A DNA stretch of 6,234 nucleotides from UBA11524 sp051886675 (GTDB taxonomy: Bacteria; Bacillota; Clostridia; Christensenellales; Aristaeellaceae), in the NCBI GenBank assembly GCA_051886675.1, contig JBJEYH010000134.1, forward strand, positions 1 to 6,234. Reading direction: 5' to 3'. The translations under genes and the position numbers were made by a program. The notes under the pieces are model-generated. The model was given only the letters and a program-made list of their open reading frames with translations, was not told where the DNA came from and ran no database searches. Shown piece by piece: positions 1 to 5,077 of this stretch (its first letter is position 1; each line of letters begins with the position of its first letter).

Positions 1-15
1 GACGCGGCGTTTTTT
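1..15 (+). terminator. possible 3' half of a terminator from a gene left of the window
   Basis: The window opens with a G+C-rich stretch, GACGCGGCG, followed directly by six T residues (10-15). This is how the right arm and U-tract of a plus-strand rho-independent terminator would look. The matching left arm would lie outside the window, so pairing cannot be confirmed. A similar GC-plus-T5 string recurs at 109-120, so it could instead be part of a local repeat. Confidence 0.3.
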
Positions 16-177
16 ATGCGGGCAGGCCGGGGGTGCGGCGGGTGCTGCCGGGCTTCGCGGCAGAAGAGCGTCACGGGAATCAACAGGCGCATCCGCAGCA
101 ATCGCGGGCGCGGCGTTTTTCAGCGGGCAGCCGCGCCTTTCAGGCGGCCCCACCGAAGCCCCCGCGGCGGCGCGCCG
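16..177. other. G+C-rich non-coding region, no gene recognised
   Basis: I see no supported gene here. The open frames that cross it are rich in Arg, Gly, Pro and Ala, have no plausible ribosome binding site, and run into the antisense of the downstream gene, so they are composition artefacts. The visible structure is a 12-base string, CGCGGCGTTTTT, at 109-120 that also occurs at 3-14, and an 8-bp inverted repeat (107-114 with 130-137, 15-base loop) followed by three T residues. Whether this is the remnant of a terminator or of a decayed gene cannot be told from the window. Confidence 0.4.
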
Positions 178-215
178 AAAAAACCGCCGCCGGAGCAGTG
201 CGTCCCCGGCGGCGG
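178..215 (-). terminator. rho-independent terminator of the transglutaminase-like gene
   Basis: Read on the minus strand, a perfect 10-bp stem, CCGCCGCCGG / CCGGCGGCGG (plus-strand arms 206-215 and 184-193), encloses a 12-base loop and is followed at once by six T residues (plus-strand A-run 178-183). It begins 18 bases past the TAA stop codon of the minus-strand gene. The all-G/C stem and U6 tail make this a textbook intrinsic terminator. Confidence 0.92.
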
Positions 216-233
216 ATGGGCAGGCGGAATGGC

Positions 234-2237
234 TTACGGAAGCAGCGTCACGTGCATGCAGCGCAGGGAGGATACCCACACGTACTGCACGCTGCCGGTC
301 AGGCCGTCCAGCATGGCGTAGCGCAGGGTGATCTCCCCCAGCTCGCTGTCCTGGGTCAGGTACAGGTCAAAGACCGTCTCTCCCGCGGCCTGGGCGGCAG
401 CGGCGGCGGCGGTGGCTTCCTCCGCCGTGGTCACGAAGGCTTCGTATACCGGGCGGGTGGCGGGATCGGTTTCCGCCAGCAGGGGGACGGTCATGTCCCG
501 GCTCCAGGTGTGGGACTGCGCCGCGCGATCCTCGCCGATGCCGAACCACAGGTGGCAGACGTCGCCGTCCATGTCGTCCCAGGTCGCGTCGATCATCCGC
601 CAGGCGCCGTCCAGCTCGATCAGGTTCCACATGTGGGTGGAGAACATCCCCTCAAAGCCGCCCTTGAGGCTGTCGCCGTGCTGATAGCGCACGTTCAGCC
701 CCGCCAGACGGCCCACCAGCACCATCGCGTCGGCATAGCCGTCGCAGTTGGCCTGGCCGCTGAGCAGCGCACCGACGCAGCAGTCGTCCTCGATGGTGGC
801 GTCGTCGTCGGTGTAGGTGATGAGGCCGCACAGCGCATCGTGAATGGCCAGGGCCGTGGCGGTATCGTCCTCCCGGCGGCAGGTGTCGGCCAGGGCCTGG
901 GCGGCGGTCAGCGCCTCCTGATACCGGGCGGGCAGGGAAGCGGTATCGCCGCTGTCCACCGCGCGGAGGATATCGGTGCCCGCGTAGTAATGCACGCCCT
1001 GCAGGCTGATGGAGCCCGAAAACCGGTTGGTGGTCACGCTGTCGGCGGTGAAGATGCCCACGTTGGCCATCAGGTCATAGAACCGGGCGTCGCTGGCGAA
1101 AAGGGAATCCACGCCCTCCATCAGCGCGCTGTACACCTCTTCGGTCAGCAGGAGGGAGATGTCCGTATCCCCCCGCCCGGCGCACAGGGCCATATGGGCG
1201 CAGGCATCCTCCAGCGTGGCGATGGGCGTCGCGTCGCTCTGGATGACCGCGTTGTCGATGAGGATCAGCCGGCTGACGCCGCTGAAGCGCAGATCCCCCG
1301 CCGTCATGCCGGCCTGGGCCTCCAGCTCGTACAGGTGCGCGAAGGAATTGGCATAGATGCCGTCGTAGGTGGCCTGATCCATCATGATCCGGAAGGACGT
1401 TTCCCCCCGGACGCCCATGGCGCGGATGGCCTGCACGATCTCCTCATCGCTGCGGCAGTACAGGCAGGGAGCGTCGCTGTAGGCGACCTCGGTGAACAGG
1501 AGCATGCAGGCGCTGGTGTTGTAGGACAGGCTGTAATCATCCGCGCCGCCCAGGAAGGCGATGAGCCGGTAATCGTCCCGGGTGAGGGCTTCATACACGC
1601 CGGGGTCGAACACCAGGTTGAAGGCGGGCTCGGCCGATTCCCGCCACAGGGCGATCTGCTCGCCGGCCTGGCTGATGCTGTCCACCCGGGCGAAGGGGAC
1701 GCTCATGGGCTGGAAGCCGCTGAGGAAGCAGATGTTCAGGCTGTTGCCCTGCAGCTGGAAATCCGCGATGCCCAGCCCCGCCATCAGCCGGAACATCCCC
1801 CGGCCGGTGTACAGGCTCTGGAACAGCTCCGGCGTGCACAGGAGGGTCACGCGGTCGCCGCCGCCCTGCAGGCAGGCGGATACGGCGGCCTCCACATCGG
1901 CCTCGGAGGCGCAGTCCGCCACCAGGGCGTCGGGATGCCACACGATGTTCTGCAGCTGGATCACGCCGGAGGAGGAATACCGCAGGCGGAACTCCGTCAT
2001 GCCGGCCAGGTAGCACAGCCGGTACAGGGACGCGAAGCTGTCCGCGCTGATGCTGTCATAGAGCTCCGGGGCGCAGTCCACCTGGAAGGTATCCGCGCCC
2101 AGAGCCTGCTGCTGCGAGAGGATCGCCTGCAGGGCTTCCACGGTATCGGCGGACAGCGCGTCCTCGGCCGCGGCGGGCAGGACGGCGGCGGCCAGCAGCA
2201 GTGCGCAGGCCAGCAGCAGGCTGATCAGTTTGTTCAT
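234..2237 (-). CDS. secreted repeat-containing transglutaminase-like protein
   Basis: The 667-residue product begins with an export signal: Lys3, a hydrophobic core at residues 4-20, and an Ala-X-Ala site (A22-A24) predicting cleavage before Glu25. Residues 29-430 form five divergent repeats of 76-79 residues. Each has a hydrophobic strand motif ending in Tyr or Phe (around 51-63, 130-142, 206-218, 282-294, 360-372) and then a [YF]-x-L-x4-G motif (72, 149, 223, 303, 387). Residues about 440-560 form a transglutaminase-like (papain-fold) domain: Cys498 in NCDGYADA, His535 in THMWNL, Asp550 in MIDATWDD, the usual Cys-His-Asp triad. After an Ala-rich linker (605-618), residues 620-667 may be a sixth, partial repeat. 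There is no sortase motif or C-terminal membrane anchor. The ATG start is supported by AAGGAG 11 bases upstream and by the signal peptide. Bacterial members of this fold may be cysteine proteases, peptide-bond-forming enzymes or inactive binders; the substrate here is unknown. It has its own promoter and terminator, so it is monocistronic. Confidence 0.9.
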   Translation of the reverse strand: MNKLISLLLACALLLAAAVLPAAAEDALSADTVEALQAILSQQQALGADTFQVDCAPELYDSISADSFASLYRLCYLAGMTEFRLRYSSSGVIQLQNIVWHPDALVADCASEADVEAAVSACLQGGGDRVTLLCTPELFQSLYTGRGMFRLMAGLGIADFQLQGNSLNICFLSGFQPMSVPFARVDSISQAGEQIALWRESAEPAFNLVFDPGVYEALTRDDYRLIAFLGGADDYSLSYNTSACMLLFTEVAYSDAPCLYCRSDEEIVQAIRAMGVRGETSFRIMMDQATYDGIYANSFAHLYELEAQAGMTAGDLRFSGVSRLILIDNAVIQSDATPIATLEDACAHMALCAGRGDTDISLLLTEEVYSALMEGVDSLFASDARFYDLMANVGIFTADSVTTNRFSGSISLQGVHYYAGTDILRAVDSGDTASLPARYQEALTAAQALADTCRREDDTATALAIHDALCGLITYTDDDATIEDDCCVGALLSGQANCDGYADAMVLVGRLAGLNVRYQHGDSLKGGFEGMFSTHMWNLIELDGAWRMIDATWDDMDGDVCHLWFGIGEDRAAQSHTWSRDMTVPLLAETDPATRPVYEAFVTTAEEATAAAAAAQAAGETVFDLYLTQDSELGEITLRYAMLDGLTGSVQYVWVSSLRCMHVTLLP

Positions 2238-2248
2238 ACGGATGATCG

Positions 2249-2254
2249 CTCCTT
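2249..2254 (-). promoter_or_regulatory. ribosome binding site of the transglutaminase-like gene
   Basis: AAGGAG on the minus strand lies 11 bases before the ATG at 2237, slightly long but acceptable. It overlaps by two bases a small inverted repeat, TTTTCC-TGA-GGAAAA (2253-2267), that could form a weak hairpin in the leader. Confidence 0.75.
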
Positions 2255-2277
2255 TTCCTCAGGAAAATTCTGCCTTG

Positions 2278-2307
2278 ATTATATGCGCGGGCGCGGGGGA
2301 CTGTCAA
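2278..2307 (-). promoter_or_regulatory. consensus sigma-A promoter for the transglutaminase-like gene
   Basis: On the minus strand there is a perfect -35 box TTGACA (plus coordinates 2302-2307), an 18-base spacer, and a perfect -10 box TATAAT (2278-2283). Transcription would start near 2271, giving a leader of about 34 bases. Both hexamers match the housekeeping consensus exactly, so basal transcription should be strong unless a repressor acts here. Confidence 0.88.
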
Positions 2308-2364
2308 GCGGATGGGCCGGGCGGAATCCGTCTGCGCTTTCCGGGACTTTTTTGACGCGCGTGC

Positions 2365-2393
2365 TTGACAAACATCCCTTCGCCGCCTATCAT
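2365..2393 (+). promoter_or_regulatory. sigma-A promoter for glyS
   Basis: A perfect -35 box TTGACA (2365-2370) is followed after 17 bases by TATCAT (2388-2393, five of six matches to TATAAT). An alternative -10, TACAAT (2393-2398), also matches five of six but at a poor 22-base spacing. The predicted start near 2400 leaves a leader of only about 38 bases. It faces away from the promoter at 2278-2307; the two -35 boxes are 57 bases apart. Confidence 0.87.
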
Positions 2394-2423
2394 ACAATAG
2401 GTAAAAGTATGCTACGGCAGATC

Positions 2424-2430
2424 GGGAGGA
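2424..2430 (+). promoter_or_regulatory. ribosome binding site deciding the glyS start
   Basis: GGGAGGA ends 8 bases before the ATG at 2439. This fixes the start of glyS even though the reading frame stays open far upstream, across the antisense of the divergent gene, by composition alone. Confidence 0.85.
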
Positions 2431-2438
2431 AGATTCCA

Positions 2439-3818
2439 ATGGCTGAACTGACCATGGACAAGCTGGTGGCTCTGTGCAAGAACCGCGGCTTCATTTTTTC
2501 GGGCTCCGAGATCTACGGCGGCCTGGCCAACACCTGGGACTACGGCCCTCTGGGCGTGGAATTCAAGAACAATGTGAAGAAGGCCTGGTGGCAGAAGTTC
2601 GTCCAGGAGAGCAAGTACAACACCGGCCTGGACTGCGCCATCCTGATGAACCGCGAGGTGTGGGTGGCCTCCGGCCATGTGGGCGGCTTCAACGACCCGC
2701 TGATGGACTGCAAGGCCTGCAAGGCCCGCTTCCGCGCCGACAAGCTGATCGAGGACTTCACTCACGGCGAGGAGACCGGCGACGGCTGGACCAACGAGGA
2801 GCTGGAGAACTACATCGCCGGGCACGACATCGTCTGCCCCGTGTGCGGCAAGAAGGACTTCACCGGCATCCGCCAGTTCAACCTGATGTTCAAGACCCAC
2901 GCGGGCGTCACCGAGACCACCGCCAACGAGATCTACCTGCGCCCCGAGACCGCCCAGGGCATCTTCGTCAATTTCCAGAATGTGATGCGCTCCACCCGCA
3001 AGAAGCTCCCCGCGGGCATCGCGCAGATCGGCAAGTCCTTCCGCAATGAGATCACCCCCGGCAACTTCATCTTCCGCGTGCGGGAGTTCGAGCAGATGGA
3101 GCTGGAGTTCTTCTGCAAGCCCGGCGAGGATCTGGAATGGTTCAGCTACTGGCGTTCCTTCTGCCGGGACTGGCTGCTGAGCCTGGGCATCAAGGAGGAG
3201 CGGCTGCGCCTGCGGGATCATGAGCCCGAAAAGCTGGCCTTCTATTCCAAGGCCACCACGGACTTCGAGTTCCTGTTCCCCTTCGGCTGGGGCGAGCTGT
3301 GGGGCATCGCCGACCGCACCGACTACGACCTGACCCAGCATCAGAACCACTCCGGCAAGTCCATGGAGTACCTGGATCCCGTGACCAACGAGCGGTTCAT
3401 CCCCTACTGCATCGAGCCCTCCCTGGGCGTTGACCGCGCGGTGCTGGCCTTCCTGTGCAACGCCTACGAGGAGCAGGAGCTGGAGGGCGGCGACGTGCGC
3501 AACGTGCTGCATCTGCATCCGGCGCTGGCGCCCTTCAAGTGCGCGGTGCTGCCCCTGCAGAAGAACAAGCTGGGCGGTCTGGCCAGCGAGATCCACGCGG
3601 AGCTGGCCAAGTACTTCCCCACCGACTACGACGAGACCGGCTCCATCGGCAAGCGCTACCGCCGTCAGGACGAGATCGGCACGCCCTTCTGCATCTGCGT
3701 GGACTTCGACACCGAGCCCACCCAGACCGTCACCGTCCGCGACCGCGACACCATGCAGCAGGAGCGCGTGGCCATCGCGGACCTGAGGAAGTATATCGAG
3801 GATCGGATGAGGTTCTGA
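2439..3818 (+). CDS. glyS: glycine--tRNA ligase, homodimeric single-chain type
   Basis: This cytoplasmic class II aminoacyl-tRNA synthetase joins glycine to tRNA-Gly using ATP. The 459-residue product matches the usual length (about 460) of the alpha2 bacterial/eukaryotic-type enzyme, not the separate GlyQ/GlyS alpha2-beta2 form. Visible features in order: NTWDYGPLG (31-39), typical of the N-terminal region; two CxxC pairs (C91/C94 and C133/C136) that probably bind zinc in an insertion; RPETAQGIF (168-176); class II motif 2 around GKSFRNE (198-204) continuing to REFEQMELEFF (215-225), with the ATP-binding Arg202; motif 3 EPSLGVDRAVLAF (326-338) with Arg333; and a C-terminal anticodon-binding domain from about 362 to the end. 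No key residue appears to be missing. Codon use is strongly biased to G/C third positions, as expected for a highly expressed gene. The leader is too short for a T-box. It has its own promoter and terminator. Confidence 0.97.
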   Translation: MAELTMDKLVALCKNRGFIFSGSEIYGGLANTWDYGPLGVEFKNNVKKAWWQKFVQESKYNTGLDCAILMNREVWVASGHVGGFNDPLMDCKACKARFRADKLIEDFTHGEETGDGWTNEELENYIAGHDIVCPVCGKKDFTGIRQFNLMFKTHAGVTETTANEIYLRPETAQGIFVNFQNVMRSTRKKLPAGIAQIGKSFRNEITPGNFIFRVREFEQMELEFFCKPGEDLEWFSYWRSFCRDWLLSLGIKEERLRLRDHEPEKLAFYSKATTDFEFLFPFGWGELWGIADRTDYDLTQHQNHSGKSMEYLDPVTNERFIPYCIEPSLGVDRAVLAFLCNAYEEQELEGGDVRNVLHLHPALAPFKCAVLPLQKNKLGGLASEIHAELAKYFPTDYDETGSIGKRYRRQDEIGTPFCICVDFDTEPTQTVTVRDRDTMQQERVAIADLRKYIEDRMRF

Positions 3819-3831
3819 CCCACCCGCAAAG

Positions 3832-3873
3832 AAAAATGCTGTCCGCGCAGGAACAAGGCCGGACAGCATTTTT
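3832..3873 (+). terminator. rho-independent terminator of glyS
   Basis: A perfect 14-bp inverted repeat (arms 3832-3845 and 3860-3873; core ATGCTGTCCG / CGGACAGCAT) surrounds a 14-base loop. The right arm ends in five T residues, and it starts 13 bases after the glyS stop codon. The matching A5 on the left makes it potentially bidirectional, but no minus-strand gene reads into it. Confidence 0.92.
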
Positions 3874-3898
3874 AATTTGCCGAAAGCCTGAAATATGC

Positions 3899-3927
3899 TT
3901 GCGGCTTCCAATATGTGGTGCTATACT
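3899..3927 (+). promoter_or_regulatory. extended -10 promoter for the membrane protein gene
   Basis: TATACT (3922-3927) is preceded by TG at 3919-3920, giving an extended -10 element. A weak -35, TTGCGG (3899-3904), lies at an ideal 17-base spacing. The predicted start near 3934 leaves a leader of about 79 bases. That leader contains a small hairpin, ACTGCC-TGCGG-GGCAGT (3938-3954), and an 8-base palindrome, CAGGCCTG (3961-3968). Confidence 0.62.
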
Positions 3928-4000
3928 GTACCGCGTGACTGCCTGCGGGGCAGTTGGGTTCAGGCCTGCATACGATTCAGACTTTCCACGCACAGAAGAA

Positions 4001-4007
4001 AGGGTGG
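4001..4007 (+). promoter_or_regulatory. ribosome binding site of the membrane protein gene
   Basis: AGGGTGG ends 5 bases before the ATG at 4013. It differs from the ideal AGGAGG-type core but is purine-rich and correctly placed. It is the main reason for choosing this start over upstream in-frame codons. Confidence 0.65.
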
Positions 4008-4012
4008 CCAAC

Positions 4013-4888
4013 ATGGAGAAACTCAAGGTGCAGCCGTGGCAAGTGGTTGTTGTTATCCTGCTGCTGGTGTTTGCGATCCTGTCGCTTGCGGTGTTCAGCA
4101 AGCCGCTGTCCTCGCCGGGAACCTATCGTGAAACCATTCAGGTGCTGGACAACCAGAAAATGAAAGCTGCGGCACTGACCGTAACGGTGACGGCGGCCTC
4201 TGCCGCGATTTCCGCGCTGCCGGACGATACCTGCAGCTCCATCGGCGATGAGCTGGATGACCTGGCGGCGCCGCTGTTCCTGATCTCCTGCATGCTGGTG
4301 CTGGAAAAATTCATGCTTACCACCTTCGGCTGGCTCTCCTTTGCCTTCCTGATTCCCGCAGCCTGCCTGATCGGCGCGGTCTATACCATTTGGCCGCAGG
4401 AGCAGCTGTTTTCCTGGGTGAAACGGCTGCTTGTCCTTGCGCTGGCGCTGACGATGCTGGTTCCTGCCAGCGCTGCGATCACCTCCATGGTCGAGCAGAC
4501 CTATTCCGATTCTGTCATGCAAACCTATGACGATGCCCAGCAGCTGTGGGAGAAGACGCTGGAAGGTGTCGACAGCGGCAATGCGTTCCTCGACTTCTTT
4601 TCGAACATTGCCAATGGCGCCTCTGCCCTGATCGAAACAGCCAAGCAGATGCTGGGTATCCTGATTGACGCGGTTGCTGTGCTGCTGATTACCAGCTGCG
4701 CCATTCCCATCCTGACATTCTTTGTTTTCTACAAGGTTGCGGGCTATGCGTTCAAGGCGAATATTCCTGTCCAGCAGATCAACAGCCTTGTGTCATCGCT
4801 CCCGCACCGCTCCCGCAGGCAGCGCGGCAGGTCGGTTGATGCCAGTGAAGCGATACCCGCTGATGACAATCGTCCCCGCTTGCCCTGA
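4013..4888 (+). CDS. multi-pass membrane protein of unknown function
   Basis: I do not recognise a characterised family. The 291-residue product begins with a short basic N-terminus and a hydrophobic segment (about 11-28). A largely polar region follows (about 30-82), with an Ala/Thr-rich stretch and an acidic patch DDTCSSIGDELDD (71-83). Further likely membrane segments lie near 85-101, 105-126, 138-158 and 214-243, giving about five. The loop at 160-212 is polar and probably helical. The tail (about 264-291) is basic (HRSRRQRGRS) and then Pro/Asp-rich, so it is probably disordered. No catalytic, transporter or nucleotide-binding motif is visible. The ATG is chosen because AGGGTGG lies 5 bases upstream and the N-terminal segment follows directly; the frame stays open further upstream but crosses the glyS terminator. 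It looks like clostridial conserved hypothetical membrane proteins, sometimes carrying doubtful enzyme names, but that is memory-based inference. It is monocistronic and convergent with gdhA. Codon use is less G/C-biased than in its neighbours. Confidence 0.85.
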   Translation: MEKLKVQPWQVVVVILLLVFAILSLAVFSKPLSSPGTYRETIQVLDNQKMKAAALTVTVTAASAAISALPDDTCSSIGDELDDLAAPLFLISCMLVLEKFMLTTFGWLSFAFLIPAACLIGAVYTIWPQEQLFSWVKRLLVLALALTMLVPASAAITSMVEQTYSDSVMQTYDDAQQLWEKTLEGVDSGNAFLDFFSNIANGASALIETAKQMLGILIDAVAVLLITSCAIPILTFFVFYKVAGYAFKANIPVQQINSLVSSLPHRSRRQRGRSVDASEAIPADDNRPRLP

Positions 4889-4901
4889 CCTCCGCGCAAC
4901 A

Positions 4902-4951
4902 GCAAACAGCGTCCGTTCAGGGGATGGGCCCCCTGAACGGACGCTGTTTGC
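4902..4951. terminator. perfect 22-bp stem-loop, probable terminator in a convergent gap
   Basis: Arms 4902-4923 and 4930-4951 are exact reverse complements over 22 bases (core CAGCGTCCGTTCAGGGG), with a 6-base loop ATGGGC. It begins 14 bases after the stop codon of the membrane protein gene and lies between two converging genes. The U-tract is poor (UGUUUG at the end of the arm), so it departs from a standard intrinsic terminator. It may still stop transcription from the left, protect 3' ends, or be a palindromic repeat unit. Confidence 0.65.
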
Positions 4952-4952
4952 G

Positions 4953-4977
4953 TCATGCAGCCGCGCCGGCCGCATGA
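4953..4977. repeat. small imperfect stem-loop
   Basis: TCATGC and GCATGA pair at the base (4953-4958 with 4972-4977). One A/C mismatch is followed by GCC/GGC (4960-4962 with 4968-4970) around a 5-base loop. It directly follows the 22-bp stem-loop by one base. Function is unknown and it may be chance in G+C-rich sequence. Confidence 0.4.
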
Positions 4978-5011
4978 AAGGTCGCCGAAAGTCCTTTGAA
5001 GGGAAAGGGGT

Positions 5012-5058
5012 CTGGGGGAAGGGGAAGCTTTCCTCCAGGAAAGTTCCCCTTCCCCCAG
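5012..5058 (-). terminator. G/A-rich stem-loop downstream of gdhA, probable terminator
   Basis: Arms 5012-5033 and 5038-5058 pair over 21 bp with a single bulged G at 5027 and a 4-base loop TCCA. One arm is almost pure purine (CTGGGGGAAGGGGAA), the other pyrimidine. It lies 19 bases past the gdhA stop codon, the right place for its terminator, but the minus strand beyond it is C/T-rich without a run of T. The flank at 4989-5011 (AAAGTCCTTTGAAGG followed by GAAAGGGGT) looks like part of the same element, which resembles repeated intergenic sequences in gut Clostridia; that comparison is from memory. Confidence 0.6.
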
Positions 5059-5077
5059 CTTTGCACGTCGGTCCTGC

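Noticed and set aside
169..176. 8-base palindrome GGCGCGCC as a possible operator
   Set aside because: Such palindromes are expected by chance in sequence this G+C-rich, and no promoter lies nearby.
392..425. GGC/GCG triplet run as a possible simple-sequence repeat with phase-variation potential
   Set aside because: It encodes the Ala-rich linker of the minus-strand gene with interrupted, mixed triplets. Triplet changes would not shift the frame.
2205..2237. Lipoprotein signal (LLAC at residues 8-11) in the transglutaminase-like protein
   Set aside because: The hydrophobic stretch before Cys11 is too short and the -2 residue is Leu. The hydrophobic core continues past the Cys to a good Ala-X-Ala signal peptidase I site at 22-24.
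33..2438. Very long plus-strand open frame running into glyS, as if glyS had an 800-residue N-terminal extension
   Set aside because: It is the antisense of the transglutaminase-like gene, kept open by high G+C. It has no domain sense (His/Gly/Val/Gln-rich) and crosses the glyS promoter. The ribosome binding site at 2424-2430 and the family length fix the start at 2439.
2412..3911. 499-residue minus-strand open frame opposite glyS
   Set aside because: A mirror image of strong third-position G/C bias in glyS. It is Leu/Ala/Gly/His-rich, has no convincing ribosome binding site or domain, and spans the glyS terminator.
3455..4012. Upstream extension of the membrane protein frame into glyS
   Set aside because: The extension is a +1 shadow of glyS and passes through the glyS terminator. 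The ATG at 4013 has a ribosome binding site and begins a sensible N-terminal membrane segment.
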